NCBI GenBank assembly: GCA_007129635.1
Contig: SKVE01000876.1
Coordinates: 1-13,365, forward strand
Reading direction: 5' to 3'
DNA: 13,365 nt
From: Planctomycetaceae bacterium
GTDB lineage: Bacteria; Planctomycetota; Planctomycetia; Pirellulales; Pirellulaceae
Every line of letters starts with the position of its first letter. Within the stretch, counting starts at the first letter, position 1. The translations under genes were made by a program, and so were the position numbers. Positions 1-7,053 of the stretch are shown in pieces. The notes under the pieces were generated by a model. It ran no database searches. It saw only the letters and a program-made list of their open reading frames with translations, and was not told the origin of the DNA.

Positions 1-499
1 CTTCGTCGGCGCGGGCGGAAGCCTGGGCCGACGTTAAGATGGCTCGCTGATAACCTGCCTGTGGCGCAGCCAAGTCGTCCAAATAATTGGCTTCTTCCAC
101 GCAAAACCGATAGGCGGCCACTTGTCGAGCCAGTCGCCAGTACGCCTGCGTCGCTCGCAATCGCTGATCGCTACCAACGACGGCCGAGAGGACTTCGGCA
201 AGCGTGACCGCCTGACCATCCAGCGTACGCTCGCCGACACCGGCCAACACCCCACGAATCAGCGTCTCTGGCGATTGAGTGATTTCGAAACCGACCACGG
301 CTAGCGGTGCCGCGTCCTCCGATCGCGGAAATTCGATCGGTTCGGGCTCGGCAACCCGCGCCGGGGCCTGCAGCGATGTGGCCGGTTGCTCCGAACTGTC
401 GAAGAAACGGGGCGACTGGAGCGTGTCGGTCGGGGGCTCCGTCTGGAAGGCCAACTGCCCTGAGATCAAGATCACAACGCAAAAAACCGATTGAAACAT
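1..499 (-). CDS. Secreted protein of unknown function, possibly TolC-like (3' end outside window)
   Basis: An open reading frame runs without a stop from an ATG (complement of 497-499) to the left edge, giving 166 visible codons. The start is supported by an AGGAG (complement of 509-513) nine bases upstream. The protein opens with MFQSVFCVVILISGQLAFQT, a hydrophobic stretch that looks like a signal peptide although it has no positive charge before the core. A Pro/Glu/Ser-rich low-complexity linker follows (about residues 20-65). A structured, probably helical part starts near residue 70 and contains the segment ATQAYWRLARQVAAYRF, then a Glu/Asp/Ala-rich stretch. That segment resembles planctomycete secreted proteins whose helical region recalls outer-membrane efflux (TolC) proteins, but this is a resemblance from memory only. 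The export signal is moderately supported; the function is not known. It is divergent from the histidine kinase gene. Confidence 0.7.
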   Translation of the reverse strand, partial: MFQSVFCVVILISGQLAFQTEPPTDTLQSPRFFDSSEQPATSLQAPARVAEPEPIEFPRSEDAAPLAVVGFEITQSPETLIRGVLAGVGERTLDGQAVTLAEVLSAVVGSDQRLRATQAYWRLARQVAAYRFCVEEANYLDDLAAPQAGYQRAILTSAQASARADE

Positions 500-910
500 C
501 CGTGTCAGCTCCTAAAAATGGGAATCCCAGGTAACGGCAAACCATCCGTGTCGCGGTCGCCACGGCTGGCCGGTGACGCTAAGTTGGGGGGGAGGTTCGT
601 CTTCGGGCAAGGTGTGTACCGCGCGGTGGATCGCTACCCAAATAAGGATCTCCGCCCTCTTCCGCCGATCTTCGTTAATGGATAACGTGTACCGTTTCGC
701 CCACGAAGTCAAGATGAATCGGAAAAGATCAGGGGCACGAATCAAGCGGCAACGCGAATTCGCCAGAATATTCGATCAAAAGGGGGATTGCAGAAGATTC
801 GGCAAACACCAATAATCTAAATAGATTCCCCCACGAATTTATAGTAGAATAGGTTCTAGAAGCAGGCACTCGCTGGATGGATCAAGTTCTGACAAGAATA
901 GGGAGTTCCC
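500..910. promoter_or_regulatory. Divergent intergenic region between secreted-protein gene and kinase gene
   Basis: These 411 bases separate two divergently read genes and must hold promoters for both. The left end carries the AGGAG of the minus-strand gene (509-513), and the right end carries a GGGAG six bases before the kinase ATG. The last 120 bases are clearly richer in A and T than the flanking genes and contain TAGAAT near 844-849, which could be a -10 element, but no convincing -35 box sits at the right distance. Short ORFs here have no ribosome binding site and no recognisable protein, so I call no gene. Confidence 0.45.
814..827. repeat. Perfect 6-bp inverted repeat upstream of the kinase
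   Basis: AATCTA and TAGATT are exact inverted copies separated by two A residues, in an A/T-rich patch about 85 bases before the kinase start codon. A dyad like this could be an operator for a dimeric regulator. It is short, so chance is a fair alternative. Confidence 0.3.
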
Positions 911-2050
911 ATGGCTTCGAACGAATTGACTCAGGACATTCAGAATGACGCAATGCGTGTGTCTACGGCATCCGCTTGTAATGTCGAATCGCAGTTGACG
1001 GCGATCGGGCAGATGCTGCAAGCCGACGAGCAACTTGGGCTGAAGGTTGCCGAAGTCCTGCCCATTCCGCTGTTGATCACGCGAGTTGGGGAAGGCAAGG
1101 TGCTGTTCGCCAATGCGGCCGTCGAAGAAGCGTTCGGTTACAAACGCGATCGTCTGATCGGACGCAACTGGTCCTGTTTGATTCCGAAACTGACGTGCCG
1201 CAAGCGATTGGAGCAAATGGCGCAAAAGGAACTTCGCGTTCGGGGATTGACCGTCGAGGGAAGACGCCAAGACGGTCAGGAGCTATGGCTTTCGCTTTGG
1301 CAGCAGCGCTCGGTTTGCCACGGTGTGGAATGTCTCGTGACGATTTTGGCGGATGTTACGGAAGAGAGGCGGGAAACAAAGCGCCGAGAGCAGCAGGAAG
1401 AAACCCTTCAGCAATTGCTGACTCTGGCCGACCGCGACCGCGAATTGATCGCGTGTGATATCCACGATGGTGTCATCCAGGACATGACGGGAGCTCTGAT
1501 GCACCTGGAAGCGGTCCGGCGTGGGATCCGTAACGGCAGCCCCGACGTGGACGATCAATTGCAGAATGTCATGCAGATGTTACGGGATGGGATCAATGAA
1601 GCGCGTCGCTTAATCGATGGTGTTCGACCTCCGGACCTGGATCGGTTCGGGCTGGTGGGGGCCATTCAGTCGTTCATCGATCGAACGATGACAGCCAAGA
1701 AGATCCAGATTCAATTCCAGTCCAAGATACGCGGACCACGGCTGTCGGAGCAGGCAGAGACGACCTTGTATCGGATCGCACAGGAGTGTGTGAACAACGT
1801 CTGGCAGCACAGTCGATCGCCGCGAGCAGCCGTGAAGCTGAGCCAAGACGACCGGGGCGTGCGACTGATCGTTCGGGACTGGGGCGTCGGGTTTTCTCCG
1901 CAAGACGTCAGTGCCACTCGATTTGGTTTGGCTGGCATTCGCCAACGGGCTCGATTGATGGGCGGAAGGGCTGTGGTTCGCAGTTCTCCGAGCAAAGGCT
2001 GCGTGGTCTCCGTGACCCTGCCCTTGGACAAGGCCGGTACGCGTTCCTAA
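911..2050 (+). CDS. Soluble PAS-domain sensor histidine kinase (HisKA_3/NarL type)
   Basis: The 379-residue protein is a two-component sensor kinase expected to autophosphorylate on histidine and pass the phosphate to a LuxR/NarL-type response regulator. A PAS-like sensor domain spans about residues 45-150, including FANAAVEEAFGYKRDRLIGR. A charged helical linker follows (150-180). The HisKA_3 dimerisation domain has the motif CDIHDGVIQD, with H185 as the likely phosphoacceptor. The HATPase_c domain has the N box (QECVNNVWQHS, 291-301), the G1 box (DWGVGF, 323-328) and the glycine-rich GLAGIRQRARLMGG (339-352). There is no signal peptide or membrane span, so it should be cytoplasmic and sense an internal cue. 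GGGAG lies six bases before the ATG. No response regulator is encoded nearby, so it is an orphan here. The epimerase gene starts 24 bases downstream and is probably on the same transcript. Confidence 0.93.
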   Translation: MASNELTQDIQNDAMRVSTASACNVESQLTAIGQMLQADEQLGLKVAEVLPIPLLITRVGEGKVLFANAAVEEAFGYKRDRLIGRNWSCLIPKLTCRKRLEQMAQKELRVRGLTVEGRRQDGQELWLSLWQQRSVCHGVECLVTILADVTEERRETKRREQQEETLQQLLTLADRDRELIACDIHDGVIQDMTGALMHLEAVRRGIRNGSPDVDDQLQNVMQMLRDGINEARRLIDGVRPPDLDRFGLVGAIQSFIDRTMTAKKIQIQFQSKIRGPRLSEQAETTLYRIAQECVNNVWQHSRSPRAAVKLSQDDRGVRLIVRDWGVGFSPQDVSATRFGLAGIRQRARLMGGRAVVRSSPSKGCVVSVTLPLDKAGTRS

Positions 2051-2074
2051 GTCGGCGGAACCAGGACCAGATTC

Positions 2075-3331
2075 ATGGCGGATGACTGCCCAGACATTGG
2101 CGGGCCGACTGCCTCGCGAATCGACCCACCACGGATTCAGCAGTTGATCACCGTCTACCGCGATGGGTTGCTGGAAGACACGCTGCCGTTCTGGCTTCGA
2201 CACGCCGTCGACGATCGGTGGGGTGGTTACTTTTCGGCCTTGGATCGACAGGGCCAGGTGATCGATACGGACAAGGCGATCTGGATTCAGGGACGGTTTG
2301 CCTGGTTGTTATCGACTTTGTATATGCAGGTCGAAACGCGGCCGTCGTGGTTGCAAGTCGCTCGCAGCGGCATCGACTTCCTGCTGAAACACGGTTTCGA
2401 CCGCGATGGCAGGATGTTCTTTCAAGTGACTCGTGAAGGCCGCCCGCTACGGAAACGCCGGTATGTGTTTTCTGAGATGTTCACCGTGATGGCCTTGGCC
2501 GCTTACGCCCAGGCGGCAGAGGACCAAACGTTGGCGCGGCGAGCCGAACGGCTGTTCCAGGAAACGACTCGGTTGCTGACAACCCCAGGTGCGTTGGCAC
2601 CGAAAGTCGACCCTCAGACGCGTGCTGCCCGAAGTTTTGGCGTGCCGATGATCCTGTTGAACACCGCTCAGGTGTTGCGCGAGACGCTCGGCAGCAGCCA
2701 AGCGGAGGAGTGGATCGAATGGAGCATCGATCAAATCCGTCGTTATCATCTGAACGAGACCTATCAAGCCGTGTTGGAACTGTCGGGTCCCGAGGGAGAG
2801 TTGATCGATCACTATGATGGCCGCACGTTGAACCCGGGGCATGCCATCGAGGGCGCGTGGTTCATCCTGCAGGAATCCCGCTATCGCGGCGGCGACGATC
2901 GCCTGACCGAACTGGGCACGCGCATGCTGGACTGGATGTGGCGTTGGGGGTGGGATCCGGAATATGGAGGCATCCTGTACTTTCGCGATGTTCGCGGGTT
3001 TCCCGTCCAGGAATACTGGCACGACATGAAGTTCTGGTGGCCGCAGAACGAAACCATCCTGGCCACGCTGCTGGCGTACTGCATGACCGGCAAGCCGCGC
3101 TACGCTCAGTGGCATACCGCGATCCACGATTGGACCTACCGTCACTTCCCGGACCCCGAGTACGGCGAGTGGTACGGCTACCTGCACCGCGACGGCCGCA
3201 TCTCGAGTTCGGCAAAGGGCACCATGTGGAAGGGGCCCTTTCATCTTCCTCGAATGCAACTGCGCTGCTGGCAAATGCTCGAAAACCGACAGGACAACCC
3301 ACGGGAACGCCACGGGGCATTGCCGTCTTGA
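2075..3331 (+). CDS. AGE-family (N-acylglucosamine 2-epimerase-like) sugar epimerase/isomerase
   Basis: The 418-residue protein matches the length and (alpha/alpha)6-barrel pattern of the N-acyl-D-glucosamine 2-epimerase family, whose members interconvert GlcNAc and ManNAc or isomerise other sugars. Visible family motifs are IQGRFAWLLS (R74), NPGHAIEGAW (H256), YWHDMKFWWPQNE (E326) and KGPFHLPRM (H390). From memory these correspond to the catalytic Arg, His, Glu and His of cyanobacterial AGE, with nearly constant spacing offsets, so an active enzyme is likely. No signal peptide is seen, so it should be cytoplasmic. An AGGA eight bases before the ATG fits the start. It follows the kinase by 24 bases. 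The exact substrate cannot be read from sequence: GlcNAc, cellobiose and mannose/glucose epimerases all share this fold, and many bacterial members are not GlcNAc-specific. Confidence 0.9.
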   Translation: MADDCPDIGGPTASRIDPPRIQQLITVYRDGLLEDTLPFWLRHAVDDRWGGYFSALDRQGQVIDTDKAIWIQGRFAWLLSTLYMQVETRPSWLQVARSGIDFLLKHGFDRDGRMFFQVTREGRPLRKRRYVFSEMFTVMALAAYAQAAEDQTLARRAERLFQETTRLLTTPGALAPKVDPQTRAARSFGVPMILLNTAQVLRETLGSSQAEEWIEWSIDQIRRYHLNETYQAVLELSGPEGELIDHYDGRTLNPGHAIEGAWFILQESRYRGGDDRLTELGTRMLDWMWRWGWDPEYGGILYFRDVRGFPVQEYWHDMKFWWPQNETILATLLAYCMTGKPRYAQWHTAIHDWTYRHFPDPEYGEWYGYLHRDGRISSSAKGTMWKGPFHLPRMQLRCWQMLENRQDNPRERHGALPS

Positions 3332-3385
3332 GGTAACCTGTGCGCACAGCAACCCAAGGAACGAACGGCGGTATCGAGTCATGGG

Positions 3386-3517
3386 ATGTTTCCTTGGATG
3401 GGAAGCAGCATCGCGGTCACCATCGAAACGGGAGCGTGGACCTATCGCCGCGTGCCCGCAATCCGCACATCCATCAGGCCGCTCGTGGGCGCCGATGTCG
3501 ATGGCTGGCGAGCGTGA
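3386..3517 (+). CDS. Possible small protein or gene remnant (43 aa)
   Basis: An ATG-started frame of 43 codons ends at a TGA (3515-3517). It begins MFPWMGSSIAVTIETGAWTY and continues with a basic segment and VGADVDGW. Its codon and residue choice looks more protein-like than the other two frames here, and the same frame stays open upstream of the ATG. There is no good ribosome binding site and I recognise no family. It may be the tail of a decayed gene or chance. Confidence 0.2.
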   Translation: MFPWMGSSIAVTIETGAWTYRRVPAIRTSIRPLVGADVDGWRA

Positions 3518-3630
3518 CTGCAGACGGAAGTCGAATTGCTCTGGCTCGAAGAACCTTGTGTTTTCCTGCTAGATGTTGTCCGTTGCGTTGAACGCCCCTA
3601 GCGTCGCTGATGGACTTGCGGCCGGGGGCG

Positions 3631-3644
3631 AAGAATAAATTCTT
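3631..3644. repeat. Perfect 6-bp inverted repeat in convergent intergenic region
   Basis: AAGAAT and ATTCTT are exact inverted copies around two A residues. The dyad sits about 90 bases past the argJ stop codon, beside the G/C-rich hairpin at 3661-3683. With no T run after it, it does not read as a standard intrinsic terminator. Confidence 0.3.
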
Positions 3645-3660
3645 GCGGATCACGTGCCTG

Positions 3661-3683
3661 CCCTCTCCCACGAGGGGCGAGGG
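3661..3683. terminator. G/C-rich hairpin downstream of argJ, possible terminator or small palindromic repeat
   Basis: CCCTC-T-CCC and GGG-GC-GAGGG can pair around an ACGA loop, giving a strong stem with a small internal mismatch. It lies about 47 bases after the argJ stop codon (minus strand) and 330 bases after the epimerase stop, so it could end the argJ transcript. There is no clear T tract on either strand. It also resembles the C/G-rich palindromes scattered between genes in some planctomycete genomes, so a dispersed repeat is an equally good reading. Confidence 0.35.
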
Positions 3684-3729
3684 ACGTTGGACAGTTATTT
3701 CTCGAACGGTGCTTAGTAGAACAGAGAAT

Positions 3730-4923
3730 CTACGTGTGATAGTCCGCATTGAACCGGACGTAATCGACCGTCAGGTCGCTGGTCCAGAACGTGAGCGAAG
3801 CGGGACCCTGCTGCAGATCCAGCAACAGATGCGTCTCGCGATTCTCGCGGATCGATCGGCTGGTCGCCGACACATCGAATTCCACGGGCTGGCCGAACTG
3901 GTACAGTCGAGTGCCATTGATCGACAGGCTCAACCGATCCGGATCGAATGCCACCCCCGCGTAGCCCGCAGCCGAAACGATGCGGCCCCAGTTGGGATCG
4001 CCACCGGCGATCGCCGTTTTGACCAGCGCGCTGTCGGCGATGGTACGCGCGATGCGATGCGCGTCGTCCCGAGTCGCTGCGCCGCAGACTTCGATCGCGA
4101 TCCGATGCGAGGCGCCTTCGCCATCATCGGGGATCATCTTGGCTAATTCGATGCAGACTTCCCGTAGCGATGCCTGGAACAACTGCAGTGACGAGTCGGT
4201 CAGCGGCGGACCACCTGCGGCCCCGCTGGCCAGCAACAGCACCGTGTCGTTGGTGCTCATGTGCCCCTCGACACTGATGCAGTTGAAGCTGTCCGCCACC
4301 GCTGCCGAAAGACTGTGCTGCGCATCGGCCACGTCCAACGGGGCATCGGTCAGGATCACGGCCAGCATCGTGGCCATCCGAGGCCCGATCATGCCAGCCC
4401 CCTTGGCCATCCCCGCCAGATGGATCGTATGATCCCCAAGCGTTAGCACCCGCCCGGCAACCTTCATACCGCGGTCCGTGGTCAAGATCCCTCGCGCGGC
4501 ATTTTCGAACGAGGCCTGATCGCTGCCCAGGACTACCGCTGCGTCTCGGATTCCGGCCGAGATACGCTCCATCGGCAGGAATTGGCCGATGATCCCCGTG
4601 GACATCACCAGCGCCTGGTGCGGTTGGGCTCCGCATGCTTCGGCGGCCATCTGCGCCATGGCTTCCGCATCCCGGATGCCACGCGCACCAGTGCACGCGT
4701 TGGCATTCCCGGAATTGGCCACCACCACGCGGATGTCCGCCGATGGCGTCCGTTGACGATCGATGGCGACCGGTGCCGCGTAGACCAGATTCTGTGTGTA
4801 GACCCCCACGCCCACCGCCGGTCCGTCGGTGACGATCAGAGTCAGATCCTCGCGAGTCGGATCCTGCTTGATACCGCAAGAGACGCCCGCGAAACGAAAT
4901 CCGGCTGGGACGACGATCGACAC
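3730..4923 (-). CDS. argJ: ArgJ, glutamate N-acetyltransferase (arginine biosynthesis)
   Basis: ArgJ moves the acetyl group from N-acetylornithine to glutamate, recycling acetyl in the cyclic arginine pathway; bifunctional members also use acetyl-CoA. I place the start at the GTG (complement of 4921-4923), giving 397 residues, the usual family length: it is preceded by GGGAG nine bases upstream, follows the argC stop by 29 bases, and family homology begins right after it. The longer ATG-started reading would overlap argC. Motifs present are NSGNANACTG (71-80), STGIIG (108-113), KGAGMIGPRMATML with the self-cleavage site between A184 and T185, STNDT, GGDPNWGR, and the typical C-terminus YVRFNADYHT. 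The precursor should be cut into alpha and beta chains with T185 as nucleophile. Cytoplasmic. It follows argC on the same strand, probably one transcript. Whether it is mono- or bifunctional cannot be decided. Confidence 0.96.
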   Translation of the reverse strand: MSIVVPAGFRFAGVSCGIKQDPTREDLTLIVTDGPAVGVGVYTQNLVYAAPVAIDRQRTPSADIRVVVANSGNANACTGARGIRDAEAMAQMAAEACGAQPHQALVMSTGIIGQFLPMERISAGIRDAAVVLGSDQASFENAARGILTTDRGMKVAGRVLTLGDHTIHLAGMAKGAGMIGPRMATMLAVILTDAPLDVADAQHSLSAAVADSFNCISVEGHMSTNDTVLLLASGAAGGPPLTDSSLQLFQASLREVCIELAKMIPDDGEGASHRIAIEVCGAATRDDAHRIARTIADSALVKTAIAGGDPNWGRIVSAAGYAGVAFDPDRLSLSINGTRLYQFGQPVEFDVSATSRSIRENRETHLLLDLQQGPASLTFWTSDLTVDYVRFNADYHT

Positions 4924-4932
4924 GTGAAGATG

Positions 4933-4937
4933 CTCCC
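4933..4937 (-). promoter_or_regulatory. Ribosome binding site deciding the GTG start of argJ
   Basis: GGGAG on the minus strand, nine bases before the GTG at 4923-4921. It lies inside the 29-base gap after the argC stop codon and argues for the short ArgJ form. Confidence 0.6.
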
Positions 4938-4952
4938 GAAGTTCAAGGCAGA

Positions 4953-5966
4953 TCAGGGTAACAAGGCCGTGGTTTCCGGCAGACCAACCATCCAGTTGAA
5001 ATTCTGGACCGCCGCGCTGGATGCGCCCTTCATCAGGTTGTCGATACAACTGATCACCAGCACGCGACCTCGGACACATCGCACCGCCAGGTGGCAAAAG
5101 TTGGTGCCGCTGACGTGCTTGGTGCCGGGCAACCCCTCGACGACCTGGACGAAAGGCTTGTCCGAGTAAAAGTTGCGCAGCGCGGCGACCAGTTCGGATT
5201 CGGTCGCCTTGCCCGCAGGCAAAGCATAGGCCGTCGTCAGGATCCCGCGATCCATGGGAACCAGATGCGGCGTAAAAATCACCTCGATCGGTTCCGGCGC
5301 AAACCAGCTTAGCACCTGGTCGATCTCCGGCGTGTGCCGGTGCTTACCCACATTGTAAGCGGCCAACGACTCATTGCATTCGGGATACAAGGTGGCCAAT
5401 TTCGGGGTTCGCCCAGCCCCGGTCACGCCACTTTTGGAATCCAGGATGATCCCCTCGGTACGGATCAGCCCCGCCTGCAGCAACGGAGCCAGCGCCAGGA
5501 TGGCGGATGTGGGATAACAGCCGGGATTGGCGACGATCTGCGGCCCGCGAATCTGGTCGGCAAATAGTTCGGGCAATCCGTACGGCACTTGACCTAAACG
5601 ATCGGGATCGACGTGGGTTTCGCCATACCAGTCTGCGTAAACCCGCGCATCGTGCAGCCGATAATCCGCGCTGAAATCCACGACTCGACGGCCCGCGTCG
5701 GCCAGCGCCTTGACGACCGTCGCCGAAGCCGCATGCGGCAGGCAACTGAAGACGCACTCGCAACGCTCGGCGATCTGGTCCGGCTCCAGATCTTCCAGCG
5801 GCAGATCCAGGCGTCCGGTCAGCGAAGGGTGGATGCTGGAAACCGCTGGCCGCCCGCTCTGGCGACTGGTCAGAGTCGTGATCTTCACCTCGGGATGACG
5901 CAACAAAATCTTGATCAATTCGTAGGCCGTATAGCCCGTCGCCCCAAGAATCCCCACTGTGATCAT
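4953..5966 (-). CDS. argC: ArgC, N-acetyl-gamma-glutamyl-phosphate reductase
   Basis: ArgC reduces N-acetylglutamyl phosphate to the semialdehyde with NADPH, the third step of arginine synthesis. The chosen ATG (complement of 5964-5966) gives 337 residues and is preceded by GGAGGAAGG; the frame extends further upstream but the extra residues are not family-like. The Rossmann motif GILGATGYTAYEL lies at 5-17. The catalytic cysteine is C150 in IVANPGCYPTS, and the conserved HRHTPEID follows later. The C-terminal segment GTNFCHLAVRC...VISCIDNLMKGA matches the family's dimerisation/end region. Length is normal for the short (type 1-like) form. Cytoplasmic. It is followed by argJ after 29 bases and preceded by the SLOG-like gene 46 bases upstream. 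No argB or argD is in the window. Confidence 0.97.
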   Translation of the reverse strand: MITVGILGATGYTAYELIKILLRHPEVKITTLTSRQSGRPAVSSIHPSLTGRLDLPLEDLEPDQIAERCECVFSCLPHAASATVVKALADAGRRVVDFSADYRLHDARVYADWYGETHVDPDRLGQVPYGLPELFADQIRGPQIVANPGCYPTSAILALAPLLQAGLIRTEGIILDSKSGVTGAGRTPKLATLYPECNESLAAYNVGKHRHTPEIDQVLSWFAPEPIEVIFTPHLVPMDRGILTTAYALPAGKATESELVAALRNFYSDKPFVQVVEGLPGTKHVSGTNFCHLAVRCVRGRVLVISCIDNLMKGASSAAVQNFNWMVGLPETTALLP

Positions 5967-6012
5967 GTTTGTGTACCTTCCTCCCAATAATCGTTGCGGC
6001 TGCGATGCTCGA

Positions 6013-6489
6013 TCAGCTCGCCTCGTCCGCATTTGCCAAAAGACGGCATAAAAACTGCTTCGTCTCCCGCGCGATCCCCGGTGAAGAACTCTCGCGCGGA
6101 CCCGCCAGATTCAGCACGCGGATCTCATAGCCTTGTAGCCACTGCCGCACACGCTGAACGTCCTGGTCATCGTCCGCATTCAAGTCGACCGAGATCACCG
6201 GCCGTCGATGCTTCCTGCACAGCCGACGAGTCAAGTAGGTGCCACCGAACAAGCGGTGGCGGTACAGGATCAACGTCCCGTCCGAATCGATCACATTCTG
6301 CTCGGTACGGACCGGATACTCGGGCGAAGTAGTCTCGTGCAATTTGTATTTCGTGGGGATCGTACCATCTTCGGCGAGACGACCAAGGGGGCACCACCCT
6401 CCGTGGGGGATACCCAGCGTGATTGCCGCGTCCAAAGCGCCCCGGTCCACCCCGGTCTGTCCTCCCGAAACGATCCGCTCCAATTGCAT
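6013..6489 (-). CDS. Putative molybdenum carrier-like protein (SLOG-type Rossmann fold)
   Basis: The 158-residue protein starts with MQLERIVSGGQTGVDRGALD; the SGGQTGVD loop (8-15) and the following HGGWCPLGRLAEDG are hallmarks of the family annotated as putative molybdenum carrier (MoCo_carrier, related to YpsA/LOG-type nucleotide-binding folds). Also present are TEQNVIDSDGTLILY and GGTYLTRRLC. The family is inferred to bind molybdopterin or a nucleotide-like ligand, but most members are untested. I chose the ATG at 6489 because a strong AAAGGAGG lies before it; an in-frame ATG ten codons earlier (6519) has no such site. It sits 46 bases upstream of argC on the same strand, so it may share the transcript, although a functional tie to arginine synthesis is not evident. 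No membrane segment. Confidence 0.85.
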   Translation of the reverse strand: MQLERIVSGGQTGVDRGALDAAITLGIPHGGWCPLGRLAEDGTIPTKYKLHETTSPEYPVRTEQNVIDSDGTLILYRHRLFGGTYLTRRLCRKHRRPVISVDLNADDDQDVQRVRQWLQGYEIRVLNLAGPRESSSPGIARETKQFLCRLLANADEAS

Positions 6490-6500
6490 CGGCCCGCTAT

Positions 6501-6508
6501 CCTCCTTT
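6501..6508 (-). promoter_or_regulatory. Strong Shine-Dalgarno site for the molybdenum-carrier-like gene
   Basis: AAAGGAGG on the minus strand, 11 bases before the ATG at 6489-6487. It lies inside the coding frame of the longer alternative start (6519), so it argues for the shorter protein. Confidence 0.65.
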
Positions 6509-6762
6509 GTGGGCGACATGATACGAAGGCTGACATGGTACCAAATCCAAGGCCGCGAGTGCTACGACCATCGTGCAGGTTCGCGAAAAGTTGCCGAATT
6601 GGGTGCTGCTCAAACGGCGTGATGTGTGGCGCGCGACCAATCGGTAATCGTGAGTTGTCGTAGTTGACTTAAACACTCTTGGACTGGTACGTTACAGCGA
6701 TTCGAGTCGAAAGGACATGGGACCGTGTGCTGCGAGGCACGGCAGACGCTCAGAGGGCTAAT

Positions 6763-6981
6763 ATGCCGACTAACATTCGATACGAAATCGTGTTGTACTG
6801 GAGCGAAGAGGACCAGGCATTCATCGCCGAAGTGCCGGAATTGCCAGGCTGCGCGGCAGACGGTACAACGTACCAGGAGGCAGTGGCCAATGCGGAACTC
6901 GTCATCGAAGAATGGATCGAGACGGCGCGAGATCTCGGTCGTTCGGTCCCGCAACCTCGTGGAAGGCTGATGTACGCCTGA
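6763..6981 (+). CDS. HicB-like antitoxin-fold protein without a HicA partner
   Basis: The 72-residue protein reads MPTNIRYEIVLYWSEEDQAF and continues with IAEVPELPGCAADG, the hallmark of the HicB fold (partial RNase H-like), then a helix with AVANAELVIEEWIETARDLG and a short tail ending LMYA. Classical HicB is an antitoxin that binds the mRNA-cleaving HicA toxin and often carries a C-terminal DNA-binding domain. Here the protein stops after the fold, so no DNA-binding domain is present. I searched 6520-6762 and 6982-7053 by eye and found no hicA. The ATG is preceded by GAGGG five bases upstream; the frame is open further left, but that extension is not family-like. Solitary short HicB-like proteins are common and their role is unknown, so calling this an active toxin-antitoxin locus is not justified. 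Confidence 0.8.
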   Translation: MPTNIRYEIVLYWSEEDQAFIAEVPELPGCAADGTTYQEAVANAELVIEEWIETARDLGRSVPQPRGRLMYA

Positions 6982-7053
6982 TCGCATTCGCATTGCCCCA
7001 GAAACTCGCGGATCCAAAACGGCATCGACCTTTCCCACCGATGGAGACACACC

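Larger units (their letters stand above)
3332..3729. other. Convergent intergenic region between the epimerase gene and argJ
   Basis: These 398 bases lie between genes that converge. The left part (3332-3520) keeps a coding-like composition and holds one weak 43-codon ORF. The right part (3600-3700) holds two small inverted repeats that may end transcription from one or both sides. No RNA gene or mobile element was recognised. Confidence 0.5.

Noticed and set aside
2447..3382. 311-codon minus-strand open frame over the epimerase gene
   Set aside because: Antisense to a gene with clear AGE-family catalytic motifs; no family features of its own.
3730..5097. 455-residue version of ArgJ starting at 5097
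   Set aside because: It would overlap argC by about 145 bases and add 58 non-family residues; the GTG at 4923 has a ribosome binding site and gives the normal length.
6573..6647. Short GTG-started frame (24 aa, VREKLPNWVLLKRR) upstream of the HicB-like gene, considered as a HicA remnant
   Set aside because: It lacks the HicA features (GSH motif, C-terminal ILRQAG-like segment) and has no ribosome binding site.
6664..6699. TTGACT followed about 18 bases later by TACGTT as a promoter for the HicB-like gene
   Set aside because: The -10 match is only three of six bases, and planctomycete promoter consensus is uncertain.
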